A DNA stretch of 51,020 bases from an uncultured Bacteroidales bacterium (GCA_900317925.1 ONIQ01000012.1:884-51903), one strand, 5' to 3'. Shown: positions 42,031 to 49,983, numbered from the stretch's first letter. Made by a program: numbers and translations. Notes: generated by a model from the letters alone, not told the origin.

Positions 42031-43117
42031 TGCTTTTGCGGCCGTGCTGGCCGCCATGCTGGTGCTGGCATCCTGCTCGAACAAGGCGGTGGTGCGCGGT
42101 ACCGTGGACGGTCTCTCCGAAGGTGAGGTCGTTGTCAAACTCCTGGATTTCAACAAGTTTAAAGTTCTTGATACGCTTAAGACGGGCAAGGACGGCAGCT
42201 TCTGCTACCGGGTCGATGTCAAACCCGGAGATCCGGATTTCGTGTACCTGTTCCGGGGCGAGACGTCCCTGGCGGGTCTCCTGCTGCAGCGTGGCGACCG
42301 GGTAACCGTTCAGTGCGATACCCTGGGAAACTATTCGGTTGAGGGATCGGAGGAAAGCGCGCTCCTGTGCCGGGTAGATACCGATTTCGCCTCCTTCCTG
42401 AAGGACTTCGAGGCATCGGAGAATCCGAAGGAACTCACCCGGAAATACATCGACTTTTATCGGAACAGCGTCCGTTACATCCTGGAACATTCGCACTCGC
42501 TGACCGTGATTCCGGTGCTGTACCGCGAGGTGAATCCGAACCTGCCGATCTTCGGCCAGCGGACGGATGCCATCCACTTCATGAACATGCGGGACTCTCT
42601 GCTGACGGTTTATCCCGATTCCCGCTACGTGAAGGCATTGGAAAAGGAAGCGGCGCGTCGGGAAAACCAGCTTTCCATGACTTATCGCATCATGAATGCC
42701 GAGACGCTGGGCTATCCGGACCTGGAATTGCCCGACCAGTTTGGCAAGAAGGTGAAACTGAGCGAGGTAGATGCCAAGGTGGTGATGCTCTATTTCTGGA
42801 CGGCTGCCGATGCAACCCACAAGATGCAGAATCTGGATGTGCTGAAACCCGTGTACCAGGACTTCCACAACAAGGGTTTTGAAATCTATGCCATCTCGCT
42901 GGATACCGACAAGGCTGTCTGGGCCCGTGCCGTGGAGAACCAGAAACTGCCGTGGATCAATGTCTGCGATGGTTTGGGCCTGGGCTCTCCCTCTATCCGG
43001 ATGTACAATGTACAGCAGGTTCCTTCCGCCTTCTTCCTGGTGGACGGTGAACTGAAAGTACGCGCCTGGAAGAACGAGTCCACCCTGCGCAGTGCGGTTT
43101 CCGATTTGTTGAAATAA
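42017..43117 (+). CDS. Lipoprotein with DUF4369 and thioredoxin-like domain, no CxxC
   Basis: Lipoprotein of 366 residues. The lipobox is VLASC with Cys20. Residues about 25-120 look like DUF4369 (VVRGTVDGLSEGEVVVKLLD). The C-terminal third is a TlpA/AhpC-type thioredoxin fold (LELPDQFGKKVKLSEVDAKV, YFWTAADATH, cis-Pro loop QQVPSAFFLVDG). Where thioredoxins carry C-x-x-C the sequence reads D-A-T-H (265-268), so disulphide chemistry is not expected. It may bind a partner or act as a scaffold at the envelope. It overlaps the HIT gene and converges on tsaB with a 3-nt gap. Confidence 0.85.
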   Translation: MRICNAFAAVLAAMLVLASCSNKAVVRGTVDGLSEGEVVVKLLDFNKFKVLDTLKTGKDGSFCYRVDVKPGDPDFVYLFRGETSLAGLLLQRGDRVTVQCDTLGNYSVEGSEESALLCRVDTDFASFLKDFEASENPKELTRKYIDFYRNSVRYILEHSHSLTVIPVLYREVNPNLPIFGQRTDAIHFMNMRDSLLTVYPDSRYVKALEKEAARRENQLSMTYRIMNAETLGYPDLELPDQFGKKVKLSEVDAKVVMLYFWTAADATHKMQNLDVLKPVYQDFHNKGFEIYAISLDTDKAVWARAVENQKLPWINVCDGLGLGSPSIRMYNVQQVPSAFFLVDGELKVRAWKNESTLRSAVSDLLK

Positions 43118-43120
43118 GGA

Positions 43121-43813
43121 TTAGAACAGTTTCTTGCGGCTTACGGTTGCAATGAAGTCTTTCAGATAGGACGGTTCGAAGTACGCAATGTCTTCGAACC
43201 GTTTTTCGTCCCAGGCCTTGCAGGCGGGGACGAGCATCGAGCCGGCCTTGGGCCAGGCTTCGGCGAAATGGGCGTTGGGATGGGTCAGGACGGGTGCGCA
43301 CTTGACGGCACCGTCGCCCACAAAGAGGACGGGACCCTCGTCCAGAATCTCCGCAAAACTATTGGCTTCAATGACTTGCGGGCGCGTTTCGGATTGCGCG
43401 ACGCCATCGGCCGAAAAGACGGCGGTATAGACCTCCATGCGGCGGGCATCCACCATGGGCACGATGTGGCGGCAGCCTTCCGGCAGCAGCCCCTCTTCGA
43501 TCGCCTGGCGGCAAAGGGTCTCCAGGGTGCCCACGCTCAGCAGGGGAATGCCGGCGCCGAAGCAGAGTCCCTTGGCCGTGGAAACGCCCACGCGCAGGCC
43601 CGTGTAAGAACCCGGGCCGCGTCCTACGCAAACGGCGCTGCAGTCTTTAACCTTGAGTCCGCGCTCGTCCAGGAGGGCTTTGACAAAGGGGGCGGTGAGG
43701 GCGGCATGCTCGCGGGTGCCGGAACTCTCCCGGCTGGCCACGATGCGGCCGTCTTCGGCCAGGGCGGCCGAACAGAGCGAGGTGGAGGTTTCAATAAACA
43801 GGATCCGGACCAT
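43121..43813 (-). CDS. tsaB: tRNA threonylcarbamoyladenosine biosynthesis protein TsaB
   Basis: Non-catalytic ASKHA partner of TsaD in t6A37 synthesis. Characteristic ILFIETSTSLCSAALAEDG, then GRGPGSYTGLRVGVSTAKG. At 230 residues it is typical. It follows cvpA by 6 nt in the same operon. Confidence 0.94.
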   Translation of the reverse strand: MVRILFIETSTSLCSAALAEDGRIVASRESSGTREHAALTAPFVKALLDERGLKVKDCSAVCVGRGPGSYTGLRVGVSTAKGLCFGAGIPLLSVGTLETLCRQAIEEGLLPEGCRHIVPMVDARRMEVYTAVFSADGVAQSETRPQVIEANSFAEILDEGPVLFVGDGAVKCAPVLTHPNAHFAEAWPKAGSMLVPACKAWDEKRFEDIAYFEPSYLKDFIATVSRKKLF

Positions 43814-43819
43814 GGCTTG

Positions 43820-44311
43820 TTACGGGAGGAGCAGTTTCTTGAAGAAGGGGAAGACCTGGCAGGTGAGGTCTTTGAGCCCGGTATAGAGGAAGGAACCGTC
43901 CAGGACGGCCGGTTTTACCAGATGGACCTTCAGGTTCAAGGCATGGAAGAGGACGATGAGCACGCCCACGATGATGGCCGTCTTGATGAGGGCGAACACC
44001 AGGCCCAGCAACTTGTCCAGCCAGCCCAGCATGGCCAGTTTGAGCACGCGCTCAAAGACGTTGCCCAGCAGGGAAAGCAGGAAAATGACCAAGGCGAGAA
44101 CAATGATGAACGCGATGACGTCCATGTAGGTGGGGGAGATGTCGAAATATTTTAATAGCCAAATGCTTAAGGGCTCCGAGAAGTTCCAGGAGAACCAAAT
44201 ACCCACCACCAGGGCCACCAGACCCATGGCTTGTCTGACAAATCCTTTTTGCAAGCCCAGGACCAGAGCCGGGACAAAGCAAACAATCAGGAGTAGATCT
44301 ACTGCGTTCAT
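43820..44311 (-). CDS. CvpA family membrane protein
   Basis: Four-helix inner-membrane protein of 163 residues with the family N-terminus NAVDLLLIVCFVPALVLGLQ and the segment KGFVRQAMGLVALVVG. CvpA was named for colicin V production; in most bacteria its role is linked to envelope stress and remains unclear. It leads the cvpA-tsaB operon. Its start codon overlaps the -33 element of the divergent ileS promoter. Confidence 0.88.
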   Translation of the reverse strand: MNAVDLLLIVCFVPALVLGLQKGFVRQAMGLVALVVGIWFSWNFSEPLSIWLLKYFDISPTYMDVIAFIIVLALVIFLLSLLGNVFERVLKLAMLGWLDKLLGLVFALIKTAIIVGVLIVLFHALNLKVHLVKPAVLDGSFLYTGLKDLTCQVFPFFKKLLLP

Positions 44312-44342
44312 TTGCGAATCAAGTGTAAAATATGTATCTTTG
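44311..44342 (+). promoter_or_regulatory. Promoter of ileS
   Basis: TTTG (44311-44314), exactly 20 nt, then TATCTTTG (44335-44342). The leader to ATG 44378 is about 30 nt. Confidence 0.88.
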
Positions 44343-44377
44343 TTGATTCAAAGACAGTGCAAAATTATACAAAATTT

Positions 44378-47300
44378 ATGACATTCAACGAATATAAGGG
44401 GCTGGATCTGGTTGCGACCGGAAATGAGATGCTGGAAATGTGGCGTCGGGAAGATGCTTTCCGCGCATCGATGCGTTTGCGTGAAGGGGCCCCGAAGTTC
44501 ATTTTCTTCGAAGGTCCGCCGTCGGCCAATGGCAAACCGGGCATCCACCATGTGATGGCCCGCTCCATCAAGGACGCCATCTGCCGCTACAAGACGCAGA
44601 CCGGTTTCCAGGTGGCCCGCCGGGCCGGCTGGGATACGCACGGATTGCCTGTGGAACTGGGTGTAGAGAAGAAACTGGGCATTACGAAAGCCGACATCGG
44701 CACCAAGATTTCTGTCGAAGAATACAACGCCACCTGCCGCAAGGAGGTGATGAAATATACCGCCGAATGGGTGAACATGACCGAACGCGTTGGCTACTGG
44801 GTGGATATGGACGATCCGTACATCACCTATGACAACCGTTACATCGAGACCTTGTGGTATCTGCTGAAGAAGATTTACGACAAGGGGCTGCTCTACAAGG
44901 GCTACACCATCCAGCCGTATTCGCCTACCGACGGCACGGGTCTCAGTTCGCACGAACTGAACCAGCCCGGCTGTTACCGGGATGTGACCGATACCACGGC
45001 CACCGTTCAGTTCGAGATCATCAAGGACGGCGTCAGCCAGCCTTTGTTCGATGTGGAAGCCCTGCCGGTCTTCTTCCTGGCCTGGACCACCACGCCGTGG
45101 ACCCTGCCTTCCAATACGGCCCTCTGCGTGGGACCGAACATCGAATATGTCCGGGTCCGCAGCCAGCATCCCTATACGGGTGCCGAGGCCATTTATGTGG
45201 TGGCCAAAGACTTGGTAGCGAGCATCTTCGACCCCAAACGCAATCCGGGAACCGTGCTGGAAGGAAGTTTTCCGGGCAAGGACCTCGCCGGCATCAAGTA
45301 CCATCAGCTGATTCCCTGGTTCAAACCGGTAGAAGGAGAGGCGTTCCGGGTAATTCTGGGCGACTATGTGACCACGGAGGATGGTACGGGTATCGTGCAT
45401 ATCGCCCCGACTTTCGGTGCGGACGATAAACGGGTGGCGGCTGCGGCCGGCATTCCCGGTATCATGCCGATAGACAAAGACGGCAACCCGCAGGCACAGG
45501 TGGACCGCCAGGGACGATTCTATCGCCTGGAAGACCTGGATCCGGACTATGTGTCCCGCTTCGTGGATCCGTCATACAAGGAATTCGCCGGCCGTTATGT
45601 CAAGAGCGGCTTTCTGAAATATTTCGAAGGGAAAGAGGAAGAAACTTCGCTGGACGTGGACCTGTGCCTGATGATGAAGGCCGACGGCCGTCTGTTCAAG
45701 ATGCAGAAGCACGTTCACAGCTATCCGCACAGCTGGCGCACGGATATGCCGGTCCTGTATTATCCGCTGGACTCCTGGTTCATCAAGGCGACGGCGGTCA
45801 AGGACCAGATGGTGGCCCTGAACAAGACCATAACCTGGAAGCCGGAATCCACCGGAACCGGCCGTTTCGGACAGTGGCTGGAAAACATCCAGGACTGGAA
45901 CCTGAGCCGCAGCCGTTTCTGGGGTACGCCGCTCCCGATCTGGCGCACCGAAGACGGCCGCGAAGAGGTCTGCATCGGATCGGCCGCGGAACTGTATGCC
46001 GCAATCGACAAGGCGGTGGATGCCGGTATCATGCCGTCCAATCCGTTGAAAGACAATGGGTTCGATCCTGCCGACCCGTCCCTCGAAAACTACAACCGGA
46101 TAGACCTTCACCGTCCGTTTATGGATCAGGTTTACCTGGTTTCTCCCAGCGGGAAGAAGATGACCCGCGAATCCGACCTGATTGACGTTTGGTTCGATTC
46201 GGGTGCCATGCCGTATGCCCAGGAGGGCCTGCGGAACCTCGGCAAGGAGAACTTCGGCGCTACGGCCGACTTCATCGCGGAGGGCGTGGATCAGACACGC
46301 GGCTGGTTCTATACCCTGCACGCCATCCATACCATGATTTCGGGTACCCCGGCCTTCAAGCGCGTCATTTCCAATGGCCTGGTGCTGGACAAGAACGGCA
46401 ACAAGATGTCCAAACGACTGGGAAATGCGGTGGATCCATTCGACCAGCTGGACAAATACGGGGCCGATGCCCTGCGTTGGTACATGCTGACCAACGCCCA
46501 GCCGTGGGATAACCTGAAGTTTGACGAATCGGGCGTGGACGAAGTGCGCCGCAAATTCTTCGGCACCCTCTTCAATACGTACAAACTATTCGCCCAGTAT
46601 GCCAATGTGGACGGATTCGATCCGGCCGCTCCCGCCGTTCCGGTGGCGCAGCGTCCCGAAATCGACCGCTGGGCGCTTTCCAAACTGAATACGCTCGTGT
46701 CCCAGGTGCTGGCCGCCTATGAGGATTACGATATCACCACGGCCGGCCGCCTGATCCAGGACTTTGTCTGCGACGAGGTGAGCAACTGGTATGTCCGCCT
46801 GAACCGCAAGCGCTACTGGGGTGGCGAGAAAGGGGCCGACAAGGATGCCGCCTACCAGACCCTTCACGAGATTCTGGTGAAAGTGGCCGTCCTGGGTGCC
46901 CCCATCGCACCGTTCTATATGGACCGCCTGTACCGCGACCTGACCGGGTCCGCCACGTCGGTTCATTTCGTGCTGATGCCGAAGGTGGCCGCGGAGCAGA
47001 TCGATGCCGATCTGGAGGAGAGCATGGCGCTGGCCCAGAAGGCCTGCTCGCTGGTGCACTCGCTGCGCAAACTCCATCACCTGAACGTCCGCCAGCCGCT
47101 TTCCAAAGTGGTGGTTCCGGTCATCTCCGAGAAGGTCCGCTCCCAGTTGGGCCGTTTCTCCGACCTGGTCCTGGGCGAGGTGAACGTGAAGGAACTGGAA
47201 TTCATTGCCGACACCACCGGCATCCTCACCCTGAAGATCAAACCGAACTTCAAGACGCTTGGAAAGGTCTATGGCAAACGGATGAAAGAGATTGCCGCAG

Positions 47301-47764
47301 CCTTCGCCGGATTGGACCAGGCGACGATTTCCGCCATTCAGCGGGCCGACCTGGCCGGTTCAGACTATACCCTTGCCCTTCCGGAGGGCGACGTGGTCCT
47401 GCATCCGGACGATTATGAAATCAGCTCGGAAGACATGCAGGGCTGGGCGGTGGCGACGGAAGGTTCGCTGACGGTTGCACTGGACCTGGTGGTAACCGAT
47501 GAGCTGCGTTGCGAGGGTGTGGCCCGCGAACTCGTGAACCGGATCCAGAACCTCCGCAAGGACAGCGGATTCGATATTACCGACCGGGTGGATGTGGTCC
47601 TTTGCCCGGGTTGCGCGGATGCCGACCTGGAGACCGCCGTGGCCTCTTTTAAGGAATATATTTGCGCCCAAACCCTGGCGCGCTCGCTTTCGATCGGCCC
47701 GGCCGACGGCGGCGTTCCGGTGGAATGGGAAAATGGAAACATGATAATCAAAGTAACCCGCTAA
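44378..47764 (+). CDS. ileS: Isoleucyl-tRNA synthetase, type 2, with GxHH signature
   Basis: Charges tRNA-Ile. At 1128 residues, with PPSANGKPGIHHVMARSIKD and GWDTHGLPVELGVEKKLGI, it is the type 2 (eukaryote-like) form. The class I signature normally reads H-x-G-H; here it is G-I-H-H (55-58), with the first and third positions exchanged. The second signature, KMSKR, is at 676-680. The editing domain (TTPWTLPSNTALCV) is present. The start is ATG 44378; a TTG 66 nt upstream lies in the promoter. The DksA-like gene and lspA follow. Confidence 0.96.
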   Translation: MTFNEYKGLDLVATGNEMLEMWRREDAFRASMRLREGAPKFIFFEGPPSANGKPGIHHVMARSIKDAICRYKTQTGFQVARRAGWDTHGLPVELGVEKKLGITKADIGTKISVEEYNATCRKEVMKYTAEWVNMTERVGYWVDMDDPYITYDNRYIETLWYLLKKIYDKGLLYKGYTIQPYSPTDGTGLSSHELNQPGCYRDVTDTTATVQFEIIKDGVSQPLFDVEALPVFFLAWTTTPWTLPSNTALCVGPNIEYVRVRSQHPYTGAEAIYVVAKDLVASIFDPKRNPGTVLEGSFPGKDLAGIKYHQLIPWFKPVEGEAFRVILGDYVTTEDGTGIVHIAPTFGADDKRVAAAAGIPGIMPIDKDGNPQAQVDRQGRFYRLEDLDPDYVSRFVDPSYKEFAGRYVKSGFLKYFEGKEEETSLDVDLCLMMKADGRLFKMQKHVHSYPHSWRTDMPVLYYPLDSWFIKATAVKDQMVALNKTITWKPESTGTGRFGQWLENIQDWNLSRSRFWGTPLPIWRTEDGREEVCIGSAAELYAAIDKAVDAGIMPSNPLKDNGFDPADPSLENYNRIDLHRPFMDQVYLVSPSGKKMTRESDLIDVWFDSGAMPYAQEGLRNLGKENFGATADFIAEGVDQTRGWFYTLHAIHTMISGTPAFKRVISNGLVLDKNGNKMSKRLGNAVDPFDQLDKYGADALRWYMLTNAQPWDNLKFDESGVDEVRRKFFGTLFNTYKLFAQYANVDGFDPAAPAVPVAQRPEIDRWALSKLNTLVSQVLAAYEDYDITTAGRLIQDFVCDEVSNWYVRLNRKRYWGGEKGADKDAAYQTLHEILVKVAVLGAPIAPFYMDRLYRDLTGSATSVHFVLMPKVAAEQIDADLEESMALAQKACSLVHSLRKLHHLNVRQPLSKVVVPVISEKVRSQLGRFSDLVLGEVNVKELEFIADTTGILTLKIKPNFKTLGKVYGKRMKEIAAAFAGLDQATISAIQRADLAGSDYTLALPEGDVVLHPDDYEISSEDMQGWAVATEGSLTVALDLVVTDELRCEGVARELVNRIQNLRKDSGFDITDRVDVVLCPGCADADLETAVASFKEYICAQTLARSLSIGPADGGVPVEWENGNMIIKVTR

Positions 47765-47776
47765 ACGTTATTCGTT

Positions 47777-48190
47777 ATGGCAGAAGACAATAAACCTATT
47801 GAGAAGACCCGTTACAGTGACGAGGAACTCGCCGAATTCAAAACCATCATCCAGGGAATGCTGGAAAAAGCACGTGCCGAGTATGACACGCTTCGCCAGG
47901 TGGTGATGCACAATGGCAGCAACGACATCGAGGATACCACGCCGTCCTTCAAGACGGTCGAGGACGATGGCGCCTACCAGCTTTCCAAGGAAGAAGCCAG
48001 CCAGCTGGCGCAGCGTCAGTACAAGTTCATCCAGAACCTGGAGGCGGCGCTGGTGCGGATCGAGAACAAGACCTATGGCATCTGCCGGGTAACGGGTAAA
48101 CTCATCCCCAAGGAGCGGTTGCGCCTGGTTCCTCATGCCACCCTTACCGTAGAGGCGAAGGAGATGTTGGCCAAGACGGGTGGCAAATGA
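47777..48190 (+). CDS. DksA/TraR-like protein lacking the zinc cysteines
   Basis: Protein of 137 residues with a coiled-coil N-terminal half and the DksA/TraR C-terminal pattern YGICRVTGKLIPKERLRLVP. The usual C4 zinc cluster is not present: only one of the four cysteines remains (ICRVTG) and the second pair is replaced around HATLTVEAK. Bacteroidetes homologues often look like this. It may still enter the polymerase secondary channel and adjust transcription, but this is inferred. It follows ileS by 12 nt and overlaps lspA by ATGA. Confidence 0.85.
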   Translation: MAEDNKPIEKTRYSDEELAEFKTIIQGMLEKARAEYDTLRQVVMHNGSNDIEDTTPSFKTVEDDGAYQLSKEEASQLAQRQYKFIQNLEAALVRIENKTYGICRVTGKLIPKERLRLVPHATLTVEAKEMLAKTGGK

Positions 48191-48828
48191 TGACAATCGG
48201 CAAGGGGAAGAAACTGCTTCTGCTGGGTATCCTGCTCGTAGTGATTGACCAGGTCATCAAGGTCCTGGTCAAGGTAAATCTGCCCATCGGCGGAGGTTTC
48301 CATGTTATCGGAAACTGGTTCCGCATCCTCTTTATTGAAAACGAAGGGATGGCTTTCGGCATGAAATTCGGCGGCGCGGTGGGGAAATTCCTCCTGTCGT
48401 TCTTCCGGGTCTGCCTCTTCGGCTTCCTCTGCTGGTGGATTACCCAACTGGCCCGTCGCGGTACGCCCAAGGGCGATGAAGCCGCCAAGCCGGTTCCCAC
48501 CGGCGTCCTGGTGGGGCTTACCCTCATCACGGCCGGCGCGCTGGGCAACATCCTGGACAGTTTGTTCTACGGCCAGCTCTTTACCGCTTCGGGTCCCGAT
48601 ACCCTGGCTACCTTTGGCGGGAGTTACGCGCCCCTGATGTTCGGGAAAGTGGTGGACATGTTCTATTTCCCGCTCATTGACACCACCTGGCCCGGCTGGT
48701 TGCCCTGGATTGGCGGCACGCCGTTGCGTTTTTTCGAGCCGGTATTTAATTTTGCCGACAGTTGCGTTACCGTCGGCGCCTTCTACTTGATTCTCTTCCA
48801 CTGGCGTTTTTTTGCCAAAGAAGAATAA
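48187..48828 (+). CDS. lspA: Lipoprotein signal peptidase (signal peptidase II)
   Basis: Aspartic membrane protease that cuts prolipoproteins at the lipobox. Four membrane segments; motifs IDQVIKVLVK, ENEGMAFG, and the catalytic aspartates in GKVVDMFYFP and FNFADSCVTVG. At 213 residues it is longer than the usual 160-170 because of a Bacteroidetes-type insert between the second and third membrane segments. ATG 48187 overlaps the previous stop; 48190 is an equally possible start. Confidence 0.94.
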   Translation: MMTIGKGKKLLLLGILLVVIDQVIKVLVKVNLPIGGGFHVIGNWFRILFIENEGMAFGMKFGGAVGKFLLSFFRVCLFGFLCWWITQLARRGTPKGDEAAKPVPTGVLVGLTLITAGALGNILDSLFYGQLFTASGPDTLATFGGSYAPLMFGKVVDMFYFPLIDTTWPGWLPWIGGTPLRFFEPVFNFADSCVTVGAFYLILFHWRFFAKEE

Positions 48829-48841
48829 ATCATTAAATTTG
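48811..48841 (+). promoter_or_regulatory. Promoter of tRNA-Ser
   Basis: TTTG (48811-48814), 19 nt, then TAAATTTG (48834-48841). The -33 element is inside the lspA coding end; the tRNA starts 14 nt after the box. Confidence 0.82.
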
Positions 48842-48854
48842 CACCATCTAAAAC

Positions 48855-48939
48855 GGAGAGTTGGCAGAGTGGTCTAATGCGGCGGTCTTGAAAACCGTTG
48901 AGCTGCGAGGCTCCGGGGGTTCGAATCCCTCACTCTCCG
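48855..48939 (+). tRNA. tRNA-Ser (UGA anticodon)
   Basis: Acceptor arm GGAGAGT pairs with ACTCTCC, discriminator G. The anticodon stem GCGGT/ACCGT closes CTTGAAA, giving anticodon TGA. A long variable arm (class II) and the T-arm GGTTCGAATCC are visible. CCA is not encoded. Length is 85 nt. Confidence 0.95.
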
Positions 48940-48951
48940 CAAAAAGGAATG

Positions 48952-48982
48952 CAGCCGGTCGCGCAAGCGGCCGGCTGTTTTT
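48952..48982 (+). terminator. Terminator after tRNA-Ser
   Basis: CAGCCGG (48952-48958) pairs with CCGGCTG (48971-48977), with further pairing inside, followed by TTTTT. Confidence 0.85.
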
Positions 48983-48984
48983 GG

Positions 48985-49126
48985 CTTCCGGTCCGTCGAA
49001 AGCTTGCTTTCGTAAGGGCCGGAAGACGAAAACGGCCTGTTGGCCCGAAGGGCCGACAGCTGCATTCTATGCTTTGCAGGACCCCTTGCCAAGGGATGTC
49101 GGAGGGCGCAGCCCGACGAAATCCCG
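48985..49126. repeat. Array of hairpins between tRNA-Ser and the small genes
   Basis: After the terminator come four more inverted repeats in a row. CTTCCGG...CGAAAGC with GCTTTCG...CCGGAAG is centred at 49004-49005. CTGTTGGCCC with GGGCCGACAG (49037-49059) has a 3-nt loop GAA. CTGCA with TGCAG spans 49060-49079. The last, GGGATGTCGG...CCGAC..ATCCC, is part of the 47-bp repeat. No gene is supported here. Confidence 0.7.
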
Positions 49127-49134
49127 GAGGAAGA
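49088..49134. repeat. 47-bp repeat, copy 1
   Basis: An exact 47-bp sequence that recurs in the same orientation at 50695-50741. It contains a hairpin (GTCGG with CCGAC, flanked by GGGAT with ATCCC). This copy lies 5 bp beyond the stop codon of a minus-strand frame (49139). Confidence 0.9.
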
Positions 49135-49138
49135 TGGA

Positions 49139-49296
49139 TTACTTTTGGCCGGTAATGGTCTCGAAATTGTTCTGAACCTCTTTTCTCAAGAGTTCAACCA
49201 GCGGCTCCTGTGACCTCAATATTAAGGATATGAAGAAGAAAGGGAGACAACCACCTTGTCTCCCTCCTGAGTATTGATGTCGAACGACAGATTCAT
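49139..49296 (-). pseudogene. Probable frameshifted small gene, partner of the 47-residue gene
   Basis: An ATG at 49296 overlaps the preceding stop as TAATG and opens a 24-residue frame (MNLSFDINTQEGDKVVVSL...) that stops at 49222. In another frame the sequence continues with coding-like text (SQEPLVELLRKEVQNNFETI) to a stop at 49139, next to the 47-bp repeat. The pyrimidine-rich CTTTCTTCTTC between them is a likely place for an indel. The original product is unknown. An alternative is that only the 24-residue peptide is made. Confidence 0.4.
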
Positions 49297-49439
49297 TACA
49301 TTTGAATGCTGAATGTGTGTTCTTTTTTCTCAAGAAGGTGTTTCCGGGCTTCTTCCTTTTCCTTCTGAACCTTCATAACAAAATCAAGGACCTTCTTCGG
49401 AGGGTTCTCGATAATAATCCTATTCTTGGTCTTTTCCAT
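49296..49439 (-). CDS. Small helical protein, antitoxin-like
   Basis: A 47-residue protein (starts MEKTKNRIIIENPPKKVLDF) with a short beta-prone N-terminus followed by a highly charged helix rich in Lys and Glu. It has a near-ideal promoter and a coupled downstream frame. Size, charge and arrangement resemble an antitoxin at the head of a toxin-antitoxin pair, but I cannot assign it to a family. Confidence 0.55.
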   Translation of the reverse strand: MEKTKNRIIIENPPKKVLDFVMKVQKEKEEARKHLLEKKEHTFSIQM

Positions 49440-49457
49440 AAGTCTTGACCTTTTCTG

Positions 49458-49489
49458 CAAATGTAAGGTCTTTAATATTAAAAAACAAA
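49458..49489 (-). promoter_or_regulatory. Promoter of the small gene pair
   Basis: On the minus strand TTTG (49489-49486), exactly 20 nt, then TACATTTG (49465-49458); the ATG follows 18 nt later. It overlaps the 3' end of the chimeric fragment upstream. Confidence 0.8.
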
Positions 49490-49925
49490 TTTAACAGTAA
49501 AGACTAACCGGTAGTGCAAGACGCTCACGCCAATATCCTGATACCATACTCCAGCCTTGAAACCCAAACGGAAACCATTATTGGTGTTCGATTTTTCCTG
49601 CCGCTTGATTCCGGAAATGCCTTGGATGGAATACTCATTCCTTAAACTGGTTGTTCCGAAGGCGGGGATGACGAAAGCGCCTGCCTTCCAGTCTCCGAAT
49701 TCTCTGATATAGGTAGTGGAAATTGTGCGTACAGAGGATGTTGATGCTGGCTTCGGATGCCTTGACCGGGGTATAGAAGTCATCACCCCTGCGCTCCCAT
49801 GTGATCTTGAAGGTCATCTCCTCCGATGGCCCGGTATAGCCCCGCTGGGCGATGTCACACCGCCAAGTGATGCCCTGGTATTTGGAGCGCATCTCTGCGT
49901 AGTATTTGAGTCCGAACACTGCCAT
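49478..49925 (-). pseudogene. Chimeric fragment: phage tail-like N-terminus joined to another frame
   Basis: From ATG 49925 the frame reads MAVFGLKYYAEMRSKYQGI and continues through TFKITWERRGDDFYTPVKAS to about CTHNFHYL (near 49710), which resembles N-termini of Bacteroidetes phage tail/baseplate proteins. The frame then loses its character and stops at 49635. In a different frame the 49478-49710 part encodes FGDWKAGAFVIPAFGTTSLR and ends GVSVLHYRLVFTVKFVF, like the last strands of an outer-membrane barrel. Two unrelated gene pieces seem to have been joined. Neither part is a complete gene. Confidence 0.45.
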
Positions 49926-49983
49926 CGTACATTCCTTTTGCGGGTGTAAAGGTAGAGGACAGAGCAAGTTCCCAAGTGAGACA

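Noticed and set aside
48861-49175. Plus-strand 104-codon open frame across tRNA-Ser
   Set aside because: Its first third is the tRNA itself and the rest is the hairpin array. Such frames over tRNA-Ser are known artefacts.
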